Below are positions 25,300 through 33,687 of a stretch of 64,000 nt of DNA, piece by piece (the stretch's first letter is position 1; every line of letters begins with the position of its first letter). Both the position numbers and the translations under genes were made by a program. The notes under the pieces are model-generated. The model saw only the letters and a list, made by a program, of their open reading frames with translations, was not told where the DNA came from and did not search any database. Origin of the DNA: Dongia_A sp039808885 (lineage in GTDB: Bacteria; Pseudomonadota; Alphaproteobacteria; Dongiales; Dongiaceae); NCBI GenBank assembly GCA_039808885.1, contig JBDHTX010000008.1, forward strand, positions 1 through 64,000, written 5' to 3'.

Positions 25300-26325
25300 A
25301 TGTTCATCAATCGACGCAGCTTCACCTCGCTTTTCGCCCTCGGCCTCAGCCTCGGCTTCCTGACAGTGGCGGCGCGGGCCGAGGACCAGACCATCACCAT
25401 CGCCTACCAGACCGGCTTCTCGCCCTTCGTGCGCGCCGTCGCCTCGGGCGAGATCGAGAAGATCCCGGGCTTCAAGGTCGAGTTCCGCCAGTTCAACTCG
25501 GGCGCCGAGATCTTCGCCGCCATCGCCGCCGGCGACGTGCAGATCGGCGACGTAGGCTCCAGCCCCTTCGCCGCCTCGACCAGCAAGGGCATCGACGTGA
25601 AGGCGATCTATATCAGCGGCGCCGCCGGCGAGGACGAGGCCCTGGTCGCCCGCAACGGCAGCGGCATCGGGAAGCTGGAGGACCTGAAGGGCAAGCGCCT
25701 GGCCGCGGCGCCGGTCTCCACCGACCACTTCATGCTGCTCTCGACGCTGAAGCAGCTCGGCATCAAGCCGGACGAGGCGACGGTGCTGGCGATCCCGCAG
25801 CCCGAGATCGTCGCCGCCTGGCAGCGCGGCGACATCGACGCCGCCTTCGTCTGGGATCCCGCCTTGGGCAAGCTGCTGGAAAGCGGCAAGCGGCTGCTGA
25901 CCGCGAAGGAGGCGGCCGAGCGCGGCGCCGTGACCTTCGGCGCGCTGGTCGCCACCGCCGAGACGGTGGAGGTCCACGCCGACTTCCTGCAGGCCTTCGT
26001 CAATGTCGTCGACAAATACTATCGCGACCTGCAGAACACGCCGGGCGGCTGGACGGCGGACTCCCCCAACGTCCAGGCGCTGGCCCAGTTCACCGGGGCC
26101 AAGCCGCAGGACATCGCCGACCGCCTGAAGGTCTCGGCCTATGTCCCCGCCTCGACCCAGGCCGGCCCCGAATGGCTGGGCGGCGGCGAAGGCGGCAAGC
26201 TCGCCAAGGTGCTGCTCGATACCGCCGAGTTCCTCAAGGAACAGCAGAAGATCACCACGGTGCTCGACAGCTACGCGCCGTTCTTCGATCCGCGCTTCGT
26301 CGCCGCCACCGTCGCGGCGAATTGA
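25300..26325 (+). CDS. tauA: Taurine/sulfonate-binding periplasmic protein
   Basis: A 341-residue ABC binding protein of the SsuA/TauA family. It has a signal peptide (RRSFTSLFALGLSLGFLTVAARA-ED). The mature sequence begins TITIAYQTGFSPFVRAVASGE, then VEFRQFNSGAEIFAAIAAGDVQIGDVGSSPF, the ligand-pocket region typical of TauA. Start at ATG 25300 because GGAGAG lies 7 bases upstream, overlapping the alternative ATG at 25288. First gene of tauABCD. Taurine is the best guess from the company of TauD; other sulfonates are possible. Confidence 0.9.
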   Translation: MFINRRSFTSLFALGLSLGFLTVAARAEDQTITIAYQTGFSPFVRAVASGEIEKIPGFKVEFRQFNSGAEIFAAIAAGDVQIGDVGSSPFAASTSKGIDVKAIYISGAAGEDEALVARNGSGIGKLEDLKGKRLAAAPVSTDHFMLLSTLKQLGIKPDEATVLAIPQPEIVAAWQRGDIDAAFVWDPALGKLLESGKRLLTAKEAAERGAVTFGALVATAETVEVHADFLQAFVNVVDKYYRDLQNTPGGWTADSPNVQALAQFTGAKPQDIADRLKVSAYVPASTQAGPEWLGGGEGGKLAKVLLDTAEFLKEQQKITTVLDSYAPFFDPRFVAATVAAN

Positions 26326-26335
26326 GGACCGGGCC

Positions 26336-27145
26336 ATGACGCTCGCGATCGAGAACGGCAGCATCGTCTATCCCGGACCCAGGGGCGGCAGCGTGCACGC
26401 GCTTTCCGACGTGTCGCTGGAGATCGCCGAAGGGGCCCTGGTGGTGGCGCTGGGTGCGTCCGGCTGCGGCAAGACCTCGCTCTTGAACGTGCTCGCCGGG
26501 TTCCAGCCCTTGACCGGCGGCCGCGCCAGCTTCGACGGCCGGCCGATCGCCGGGCCGGGGCGCGATCGCGGCGTCGTGTTCCAGAAGGACACGCTCTATC
26601 CCTGGCTCAACGTGCGCGACAACGTCGCGTTCGGGCTGCGCCTCCAGGGATGGAAGGCGGCGGCGCGGCACCCCCGCGCCGCCGAACTTCTCGACCTCGT
26701 CGGCCTCGGCGACTTCGCCGGGGCCGCCATCCACCAGCTCTCCGGCGGCATGCGCCAGCGTGTCGGGCTCGCCCGGGCGCTCGCCACCGATCCGCGCGTG
26801 CTGCTGATGGACGAGCCCTTCGGGGCGCTCGATTCGCTGACCCGCGAATCGATGCAGGAGCTGCTGGCCGCGATCTGGGCCAGGACCCGCAAATCCGTCT
26901 TCCTCATCACCCACTCGATCGAGGAGGCGCTGTTCCTCGGCACCGAGATCGTCGTCATGTCGCCGCGGCCGGGCCGCATCGTGCGGCGCTACCGGACCGA
27001 CTTCGTCCGCCGCGTCGCCGCCGGCGACAGCCCCGGCGCGGTGCGCGCCGACCGGCAATTCATCGCATTGCGCGAAGAGATCCGCACCCTCATCCACGAG
27101 ACCGGGAAGCAGAACCATGACCGATCTGTCGCTGTTGCAGCTTGA
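26336..27145 (+). CDS. tauB: Taurine ABC transporter ATP-binding protein
   Basis: A 269-residue ATPase of the nitrate/sulfonate/taurine type. Walker A is GASGCGKTS, Q-loop is VVFQKDTLYPW, the signature is LSGGMRQRVGLARAL, Walker B is VLLMDEPFGALD, and the switch His is in FLITHSIEEALFLG. The 'LYPWLNVRDNVAFGL' stretch is typical of TauB/SsuB. Starts 10 bases after tauA's stop. Its last 29 bases overlap tauC in another frame, so the two are tightly coupled. The protein is about 15 residues longer than average TauB at the C-terminus. Confidence 0.9.
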   Translation: MTLAIENGSIVYPGPRGGSVHALSDVSLEIAEGALVVALGASGCGKTSLLNVLAGFQPLTGGRASFDGRPIAGPGRDRGVVFQKDTLYPWLNVRDNVAFGLRLQGWKAAARHPRAAELLDLVGLGDFAGAAIHQLSGGMRQRVGLARALATDPRVLLMDEPFGALDSLTRESMQELLAAIWARTRKSVFLITHSIEEALFLGTEIVVMSPRPGRIVRRYRTDFVRRVAAGDSPGAVRADRQFIALREEIRTLIHETGKQNHDRSVAVAA

Positions 27146-27959
27146 GGCCCTGTCGGAGGGTCCGGGCAAGGATGCCCGCCTGCCGTTCTTCGGCTGGCTG
27201 CGCCGCATTCCGATCGGCGCCTATTCGACGCTGGTCCTGCTGCTCGCCTGGCAGGTCGCCGCCGCGGCGCGGCTGGTGCCGCCCCTCTTCCTGCCGGCGC
27301 CGCTCGACGTGCTGCGGCAGTTCATCGCCGTCGCCGAGACCGGATTCTCCAACGCGACGCTGTGGCAGCATGCCGCCGCAAGCCTGCAGCGGGTCGGCCT
27401 CGCCTTCGCCCTCGCCGCGGGGATCGGCATTCCGCTCGGCCTCGCCATGGGCGTCAACCGCTGGGCCCGCGGGCTGTTCGCCCCGCCCATCGCCTTCTAC
27501 TGGCCGATCCCGCCGCTCGCCTACCTGCCGCTCATCATCATCTGGCTCGGCATCGGCGAGGCGGCGAAGGTGGCGCTGATCGCGCTCGCCATGTTCGCGC
27601 CCATCGTCATCGCCGCCCAGGCCGGCGTGCGCTCGGTGTCGCCCGGCCGCGTCCAGGCGGCGCTGTCCCTCGGCGCCTCGCGCGCGCAGGTCTTCTTCCA
27701 CGTCATCGCCCGCGGGGCGCTGCCGGAGATCCTGACCGGGCTGCGCATCGGCATCGGCGCCGGCTGGGGAACCTTGGTCGCCGCCGAACTGGTCGCGGCG
27801 ACGAAGGGCCTTGGCTTCATGACCCTGTCCGCCGCGCAGTTCCTGGTCACCGACGTGGTCTTTGTCGGCATCTTCGCCATCGCCGCGCTTGCCATCCTGT
27901 GCCTCGCCGCCCTGCGCCTGGCCGAACGCCTCCTGACGCCCTGGAAGGGCCAGGAATGA
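27117..27959 (+). CDS. tauC: Taurine ABC transporter permease
   Basis: A 280-residue BPD_transp_1 permease with about six hydrophobic helices. The coupling EAA loop is seen in 'SVSPGRVQAALSLGASRAQVFFHVIARGALPEILTGLR', facing TauB. N-terminal residues 1-35 are cytoplasmic and longer than in many TauC. The ATG at 27117, with GGGAAG upstream, lies 29 bases inside tauB. The 'FYWPIPPLAYLPLIIIWLGIGE' motif is characteristic of the sulfonate/nitrate family. Confidence 0.9.
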   Translation: MTDLSLLQLEALSEGPGKDARLPFFGWLRRIPIGAYSTLVLLLAWQVAAAARLVPPLFLPAPLDVLRQFIAVAETGFSNATLWQHAAASLQRVGLAFALAAGIGIPLGLAMGVNRWARGLFAPPIAFYWPIPPLAYLPLIIIWLGIGEAAKVALIALAMFAPIVIAAQAGVRSVSPGRVQAALSLGASRAQVFFHVIARGALPEILTGLRIGIGAGWGTLVAAELVAATKGLGFMTLSAAQFLVTDVVFVGIFAIAALAILCLAALRLAERLLTPWKGQE

Positions 27960-27996
27960 CCGCCACCCCCAACGCAACCGAACAAGGAGAACCTGC

Positions 27997-28869
27997 ATGA
28001 CCAGCGTCGTCCTGCGGCACACGCCGCAAGTCGAGACCAAGCTCGCCGTGAAGCCGCTCAACCCCACCTTCGCGGCGGAGGTGTCCGGCATCGACATCGC
28101 GCGCCCGCAGAGCGTCGAGACCATTGCGGCCATCCGCGCCGCGCTGGTCGAGCACAAGCTGCTGGTGTTCCGCGGCCAGAAGATCGCGCCCCGGCAGCAG
28201 CGCGACTTCGCCGCTCATTTCGGGCCGCTGCACGTGCATCCGCTGCTCGATCACGACAACGAACTGCCGGAGATCATCGTCCTCAATTACGACCGTGACC
28301 GGCCGCCGGAGCCCGACGAATGGCACACCGACGTCACCTTCATCGAGACGCCGCCGCTGGGCTCCATCCTCTATGGCGCGGCGATCCCGGAGGTCGGCGG
28401 CGACACGCTCTTCGCCGACTTGGCGGCCGCCTATGCCGCGCTGTCGGAGCCGGTGCGCAGCTTCCTGCACGGCTTGCGGGCGACGCACGACTTCACCAAG
28501 AGCTTCCGCGCCAGCACCTATTACGGCGAGACCATCGACCAGGAGAAATGGGCCAGGGCGCGCCAGAAGAACCCGCCGGTCAGCCATCCGGTGATCCGCA
28601 CGCATCCCGAGACCGGCATCAAGGGGCTGTTCGTCAACGAGGGCTTCACCACCGAGATCGAGGGGCTGAAGCCGGACGAGAGCCGCGCGCTGATCGACTT
28701 CCTGATCCGGCACCAGGCAAAGCCGCAATTCACCTATCGCCACCGCTGGCAGACCGGCGACGTGCTGTTCTGGGACAACCGCATCACCCAGCACATGGTG
28801 GTGGCCGATTACTGGCCGCGTCACCGGCGCATGCATCGCGCCACCATCCTGGGCGATCGGCCGGCCTGA
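27997..28869 (+). CDS. tauD: Taurine dioxygenase, Fe(II)/2-oxoglutarate dependent
   Basis: Oxidises taurine (or a related sulfonate) to release sulfite, using Fe(II), O2 and 2-oxoglutarate. The 290-residue protein has the metal facial triad as WHTD (H110, D112) and the distal His266 in TQHMVVADYW, and Arg281 in MHRATILGD for 2-oxoglutarate, all as in TauD. AAGGAGAA precedes the ATG. It closes the tauABCD transcript and is followed directly by a strong terminator. Substrate assignment to taurine is by synteny with tauABC; other alkanesulfonates remain possible. Confidence 0.92.
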   Translation: MTSVVLRHTPQVETKLAVKPLNPTFAAEVSGIDIARPQSVETIAAIRAALVEHKLLVFRGQKIAPRQQRDFAAHFGPLHVHPLLDHDNELPEIIVLNYDRDRPPEPDEWHTDVTFIETPPLGSILYGAAIPEVGGDTLFADLAAAYAALSEPVRSFLHGLRATHDFTKSFRASTYYGETIDQEKWARARQKNPPVSHPVIRTHPETGIKGLFVNEGFTTEIEGLKPDESRALIDFLIRHQAKPQFTYRHRWQTGDVLFWDNRITQHMVVADYWPRHRRMHRATILGDRPA

Positions 28870-28914
28870 TCGCGGCATCGATCTCCGGCTGAACCACCCT
28901 CCTCCCGTCCCTCC

Positions 28915-28949
28915 GGCCCGGCGGCTCGATCCCCGCCGGGCCTTTTTTT
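28915..28949 (+). terminator. Intrinsic terminator after tauD
   Basis: GGCCCGGCGG, an eight-base loop, CCGCCGGGCC and then seven T residues: a perfect 10-bp GC stem with a T-run, 45 bases after the tauD stop. It is the clearest rho-independent terminator in the window. The gene on the other side, 28960-29460, converges on it. Confidence 0.92.
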
Positions 28950-28959
28950 CGTGGTGGCC

Positions 28960-29460
28960 CTAGGCTTTCAAGGCGAGGCCACGCGGCGCCACGCTGGGGT
29001 CGGCAAAGCTGATGGCGCGGTCGACGGTGATGCCGTCGCTGCTCAACGGAAAAAAGCCGCTCTCGCTGGCGCCAAGGATGCTGCGCGTTCGCGGCAAGGT
29101 GTGGCGTTCCCATTCGTAGTACATGAAGATCGGGATGCGTTGCGACGACAGGCGCCGATAGCATTCGGTCAGCTCTGCTTCGATGAGAAAGCCGCATTCA
29201 TCCAGATAGCGATTGGTGTAATCGGCGCCGTGCGCCTCGACCACCCGGGTGCCCACCAGCCGGTACCGCACGCGCAGCGGCGCCGCTTCGAGTTGAGCGA
29301 TGACGATGAAAGGCAGCAGGCCGGTGATTTCCGGCGGATCTATCGCGCTCGGATGCGGCAGGCGCCCACCTGACATCTTGCCGCGCCAATAGGCGGCAAA
29401 ATCCTTCAGACCGGGCGCGGTGATGTCACGAGCTTCGAGAAAGACGCAGCGGCTGTTCAT
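28960..29460 (-). CDS. PAS_5-type small protein
   Basis: A 166-residue single-domain protein of the PAS_5 group, like that at 20761-21243. 'FAAYWRGKMSGGRLPHPSAIDPPEITGLLPFIVIAQLE' and 'LRVRYRLVGTRVVEAHG' give the family pattern, followed by 'FMYYEWERHTLPRT' and 'FPLSSDGITVDRAISF'. The start ATG is at 29460. Monocistronic and converging with tauD. No output domain; ligand and role unknown. An N-terminal stretch 'SRCVFLEARDIT' is upstream of the core. Confidence 0.7.
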   Translation of the reverse strand: MNSRCVFLEARDITAPGLKDFAAYWRGKMSGGRLPHPSAIDPPEITGLLPFIVIAQLEAAPLRVRYRLVGTRVVEAHGADYTNRYLDECGFLIEAELTECYRRLSSQRIPIFMYYEWERHTLPRTRSILGASESGFFPLSSDGITVDRAISFADPSVAPRGLALKA

Positions 29461-29778
29461 CTAGGACACGGATCGACGGGTAGCGACACCCATCCTGGGC
29501 CGCAATCTCGGCAAGGTCCAGGGAATCCAGGCGCTCCTGCAGGCGCGGGGACGACCCCTATATCCTTCGGCCTAGCGCCGTCCGTGCGGGCGCATGCATG
29601 CGCCGGGCGCCCCGACAATACGAGGGCCGCCTTCCTGGGCGCCGGTCGCCGGCGCGCCCGGGCAATCCGTCATGATTGCCGGGACAGCCCCGGCGGAGCG
29701 CGTTCCGGCATAGATCTGCCGTGGGCCGGATCCCAGGGATCCAGGACCCGGAGGCCGGGATCTGTCGCGTCTGGAATC
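29461..29778. other. Intergenic region with no supported feature
   Basis: This 318-base gap lies between the start of the PAS_5 gene and the stop of the patatin-like gene, both leftward, so it should hold the promoter of the PAS_5 gene. I see short GC-rich inverted repeats (for example around 29745-29765, CCCGGAGGCCGGGA) but no T-run terminator, operator or convincing small gene. A frame crossing it on the minus strand is Arg/Gly/His-rich and lacks coding character. Confidence 0.5.
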
Positions 29779-32151
29779 TCAGCCGGCTGGCGCGCCGGCC
29801 TCGTCCAGCTCGCGGCGCAGGCCGGGGATCAGCCCGGCATCGGCCAGCAGATGCGGGGCCTCGGAATCGAGGATGGCGCGGAACGCGCGGGCGCGCAGGC
29901 GGTCGATGTCGAGGTTCTCCGGCAGGCGCGCGCCGATCGCCGAAACCAGGACGTCGATGCAGCGGTCGGCGGCGTTGAGCCGACCCCAGAGATAGTCGTG
30001 CTCGCGCCAGGCGCGATTGAAGAAGGCGCCGAAGCTCATCAGCGAGGTGCCTTTCAGCACCACCTCGCCGGCGCCGATGCCATGCGCGTCGGCCGGCGAG
30101 ATGCGGTCCACCAGCACCTCGTTGATCTCGTCCATGTCGGTCCATTGCAGGATCGGGAAGGTGATGAGGTCATAGAACGCGAAGCCGACATAGGCCATCG
30201 CCACGGCGCGGCGCGGCTCCGGCGCCAGATAGGCGAGGCCCATGAGGGAGATAACCTCGTCCAGCCCGCGATCGATCTCGACCAGGCCCATCGCCCGCTC
30301 CAGTGCCGTGAAGGCGGCAGGGTCGGGCGCGGTGTCGTCCGCCGCCGCGCGGGCGATCACGACCGCGGCGGCGGCGGCTTCCGCCGTGTCGGCACCGGCA
30401 TAGAAGGGCGGATTCCACAGCAGCAGCAGGCGGTCGGCGACGTCGTAGAGCGCCGATTTCAGGTCGTCGATCGCCTTGGATTGCAGCGCGATGCCGGTCT
30501 CGCCTGCCGTGCGATAGAGCTCGTTCAACCGGCGGATGACGAAACGCACGCGGCGCAGCCGGAAATCGACGTCGAAGCCGCGCAGGAACGGCACCAGGCG
30601 CGGCGCGCCGCTGCCGTTCTGCTGCGCGATCCAGCGGTCGATCAGCCTTTCGATCTGCGCGGTGTCGGCCGGCGCGCCGCGGGCAGCGGCGATGCCGGCG
30701 ATCAGCCCCGCCAGGCGCTCGGTCAGACGCCGCAGCTTCAGCGTCTGGTAGCTGAGATAGGCGTAGCCGGCGCGCGCATGGGCCTGCTCATTGGCGACGG
30801 CGCGGTAGCGGCCGACTTCGGCGATGGTGGGCGGGTTTTCCGGATGCGCGTCGACGATCTCGTCGACCAGCTGCTCGACCTGCGGGTCGGCGGCAGCGAG
30901 GATCTCGGCCATGCGCCGGGCCCGCTCGTTCCATTCCTGGATCGCCAGCAGGTCGTCGGCGATCGGCTCGTTGCGGGGAATGAGCGCCAGCGCGGTCAGG
31001 ATGGTGCGGAAGAATCCCGGCGTGCCCTGATCGCTGCGGCCGCTCGCATGACGCTGCGGATTGGGGTCGACATAGATGATGCGCCGCACTACCTCGCGGC
31101 TCGCCGGCCGGTTGCCGAGGGCGTGGATGACCGGCGAGAACGGCTTGTTCATCACCACGCTGCCGTCGATGAAATAGCCGCCGCCGCTACCGACCTGGTG
31201 CGCATCGGCAGCCAGCAGCTTATCGTGGATGAAGCTCTGGCGCGACGGCCATGCGCCGCCGCGCTCGGCCAGCACCTTGTCCATCTCGGCGATGGTGGCG
31301 GGCGGAAAGGCGCCGGGAAAGGAAGCCGTGGCCCGCGCCGCAAAGACCAGCGAGGGCACATCGCCAGCGGTGAACTCGCTGCTGATCTCCCCGGATAGCG
31401 CGCGGCGGCAGGTGAAGGCGAGGATGCGGCGGTGCTCGGTCTCGTCGACGCTGGGCGGGTCGTGCAGCAGGATGCGATGCGAATGGCCGCGATAATCCGT
31501 CAGCGTCACGAACAGGTCGAGCCGATGGCCGGGCGGCAGCAGCGACCCGTTCGGCACGCCGCCCACGCCCATCGCCTCGCAGGCATCCAGCATCCAGCCG
31601 CAGAATCTTTCGCCGGAGAAGGGCGGCGTGAACCATTGCGCCTGGACAAACTGGCGCATCTTGGCGCGGGTTTCCGGGTCGGCCACCTGCTGGCCGAAAC
31701 GCCGGGTCAGCATGGCGTCGATCACCGGCGCCACGGCCGCCTTGCCGAGCCGCCCGAGCAGGCTGCCCGGCGCCGACAGGCTGGTGACATCGGCGTTCTT
31801 CAGCCACAGGTCGCGATGCGGCTCCAGCGGCAAATCATGCGCCAGGGCGCGCGCCAGCATGACGCCGTTGATGCCGCCGGCCGAGGCGCCGGAGATGAGG
31901 TCGACGACCACCCGCAAGTCGATGTCGGGCGAAAGCGCCTGCAGCAGCTCGTAATATACCGCGGTGGAATCGTCTTTCGGCCGCTGATCCTCGACGCAGG
32001 CGCCGCCCGCCGCCTCGCGCGACTTGGCGGCGCGGAACAGCTTCGACGCGCGCACCAGGTTCAGGATCTCGCGGGTGACGCCGTGAATGTAGACGGCGAG
32101 GGACACGCCGCCATAGAGGACGACGGCCAGCCGGACTTCGATCTGCTTCAT
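29779..32151 (-). CDS. Large patatin-like phospholipase-domain protein
   Basis: A 790-residue protein of the patatin-related family (TIGR03607-like). The patatin domain fills roughly residues 1-350: oxyanion region 'VVLYGGVSLAVYIHGVTREI' at 9-28, nucleophile elbow LISGASAGG (GxSxG) near 85-93 and the catalytic Asp as DGSVVMNKPF. The remaining roughly 450 residues are a helical C-terminal region with no named domain. It should be a cytoplasmic serine acyl hydrolase; no signal peptide or membrane helix is seen. ATG 32151 begins the domain directly. Many patatin-like proteins act in lipid turnover, some in phage defence, but this one has no defence partners nearby. Confidence 0.82.
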   Translation of the reverse strand: MKQIEVRLAVVLYGGVSLAVYIHGVTREILNLVRASKLFRAAKSREAAGGACVEDQRPKDDSTAVYYELLQALSPDIDLRVVVDLISGASAGGINGVMLARALAHDLPLEPHRDLWLKNADVTSLSAPGSLLGRLGKAAVAPVIDAMLTRRFGQQVADPETRAKMRQFVQAQWFTPPFSGERFCGWMLDACEAMGVGGVPNGSLLPPGHRLDLFVTLTDYRGHSHRILLHDPPSVDETEHRRILAFTCRRALSGEISSEFTAGDVPSLVFAARATASFPGAFPPATIAEMDKVLAERGGAWPSRQSFIHDKLLAADAHQVGSGGGYFIDGSVVMNKPFSPVIHALGNRPASREVVRRIIYVDPNPQRHASGRSDQGTPGFFRTILTALALIPRNEPIADDLLAIQEWNERARRMAEILAAADPQVEQLVDEIVDAHPENPPTIAEVGRYRAVANEQAHARAGYAYLSYQTLKLRRLTERLAGLIAGIAAARGAPADTAQIERLIDRWIAQQNGSGAPRLVPFLRGFDVDFRLRRVRFVIRRLNELYRTAGETGIALQSKAIDDLKSALYDVADRLLLLWNPPFYAGADTAEAAAAAVVIARAAADDTAPDPAAFTALERAMGLVEIDRGLDEVISLMGLAYLAPEPRRAVAMAYVGFAFYDLITFPILQWTDMDEINEVLVDRISPADAHGIGAGEVVLKGTSLMSFGAFFNRAWREHDYLWGRLNAADRCIDVLVSAIGARLPENLDIDRLRARAFRAILDSEAPHLLADAGLIPGLRRELDEAGAPAG

Positions 32152-32418
32152 CGATTCGGTTTCATACGCTGACGGGCGACTCGGCGCCCTCCCCTGCAGG
32201 TCCCATAGTGCCGTATACCGGCCTGTCTCGCCCATAGCCGGCGGTAGCCTCCCATGATGCCCGAAGAAAGCTTAATTTCTTCAACATCCTGGCAATCCCC
32301 GGCGCGGCCCCGGCGGCCTTTGCGCGGCCGCCTGGTCATTCAATCGCAACCATTGCGCGATCAGTGTAAGGAGGAGCGCGGCGGCCGGCATCGGGCGGCC
32401 ACGACGGGGCGCGCGGGG

Positions 32419-33687
32419 GTGTTGGTGCGGCACAGGCGGGAAATCGCGATCGTCGGGGCCGGAATCGCCGGGTTGGCCAGCGCCATCCTGCTGGCGCGCC
32501 GCGGTCATCGCGTCGTCGTCTATGAGCGGTTCGCGGCGGTGCAACCGCTCGGCTCGGGCCTGATGATGCAGCCGACCGGGCTTGCCGCCTTGGCGCGGCT
32601 CGGGCTGCGCCGGGACCTCGAGGCGCTGGGCCATCGCATCCGGCGCCTGCACGGCCTGACCCGGCGCGGCACCACCGTCTTCGACCTCGCCTATACGGAC
32701 CTCGCGCCGGACCTGCATGCGCTGGCGGTGCACCGCGCCAGCCTGCATGGCGTGCTGTGGGGCGGATTCGCCGGCTCGGGCGCGGCGCTGGAGCTGGCGC
32801 GCGAGATCGTGGCGACGGAGCCCGGCGCCGATGGCAGGACGGCGCTGGTCGATGCTCAGGGACGCCGCACGCCGGCGGCCGACCTCGTTATCGACGCCTC
32901 CGGCGCGCGCTCGCCCATGCGCGCTGCGATCACCGCGCGGGCACCGCGGCCGTTCCGCTATGGCGCGGTCTGGGCGACGGTGCCGGATCGCGGCCTTGCC
33001 GACGGCATGCTGGCGCAGCGCTATGACGCCGCGCGGGTGATGATCGGCTATCTGCCGCTCGGCCGCATCGCCGCCGTCGACGCACCCTGCGCCGCCTTGT
33101 TCTGGAGCCTGAAACCGGAGACGCATGACGCCTGGCGGAACGGCTTTGAGACCTGGCGCGAGGGGGCGGCGCGCTTGTGGCCGCAGCTGGAGCCGGTCCT
33201 GGCCGGCCTGTCCGGGCCGGAGGATTTCACCCTTGCGCGCTACGCCCATTTCACCGCGCCGGCCGCAGCCCGGGGCAACATCGTGCTGGTCGGCGATTCC
33301 GGCCACGTCACCTCGCCCCAGCTCGGCCAGGGCGCCAACCAGGGCCTGATCGACGCGGTGGTGCTGGCCGATTGCCTGGAAGCCGGCGAAGATCTGCCAG
33401 CCGCCCTGCGGCACTATCAACGCCTGCGGCGGCGCCACGTGCACTTCTACCAATACGCCAGCGCGCTGATGACGCCGTTCTTCCAGTCGGATTCCGCGGC
33501 GCTGGCGCTGCTGCGCGATCTCAGCTTCCGCCATTTCAAGCGCGTGCCCTATCTGCGGCGCGAGATGGTGCGCATGCTGGCCGGGCTCAAGACCGGCCTG
33601 TTCTCGGCGGCAAGCCCGGAGGCGATCGTGAATTGCTGCCCGGCCGATCCCGATCGCCCGCACGTCCTGGCGCGGCCGCATGGGTGA
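32419..33687 (+). CDS. FAD-dependent monooxygenase (PHBH/UbiH-like)
   Basis: A 422-residue flavoprotein hydroxylase. The FAD loop EIAIVGAGIAGLASAILLARRGHRVVVYE is at about residues 8-36, the DG-type motif ('ADLVIDASGARSPMR') lies mid-protein and the second FAD motif GNIVLVGDSGHVTSPQLGQGANQGLIDAV is C-terminal, all as in p-hydroxybenzoate hydroxylase relatives. The start is GTG 32419 or 32425. A strong AAGGAGGAG at 32369-32377 has no usable start nearby and I do not use it. The next gene overlaps its 3' end by 8 bases, so the two are coupled. The substrate is not predictable. Confidence 0.78.
   Translation: MLVRHRREIAIVGAGIAGLASAILLARRGHRVVVYERFAAVQPLGSGLMMQPTGLAALARLGLRRDLEALGHRIRRLHGLTRRGTTVFDLAYTDLAPDLHALAVHRASLHGVLWGGFAGSGAALELAREIVATEPGADGRTALVDAQGRRTPAADLVIDASGARSPMRAAITARAPRPFRYGAVWATVPDRGLADGMLAQRYDAARVMIGYLPLGRIAAVDAPCAALFWSLKPETHDAWRNGFETWREGAARLWPQLEPVLAGLSGPEDFTLARYAHFTAPAAARGNIVLVGDSGHVTSPQLGQGANQGLIDAVVLADCLEAGEDLPAALRHYQRLRRRHVHFYQYASALMTPFFQSDSAALALLRDLSFRHFKRVPYLRREMVRMLAGLKTGLFSAASPEAIVNCCPADPDRPHVLARPHG

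Noticed and set aside
29558..30145. 195-codon minus-strand frame overlapping the 3' end of the patatin gene
   Set aside because: Arg/Gly/His-rich, no domain, and overlaps a well-supported gene in another frame.
32369..32377. AAGGAGGAG before the FAD monooxygenase
   Set aside because: The nearest in-frame start of the gene is over 40 bases away; no small frame fits.
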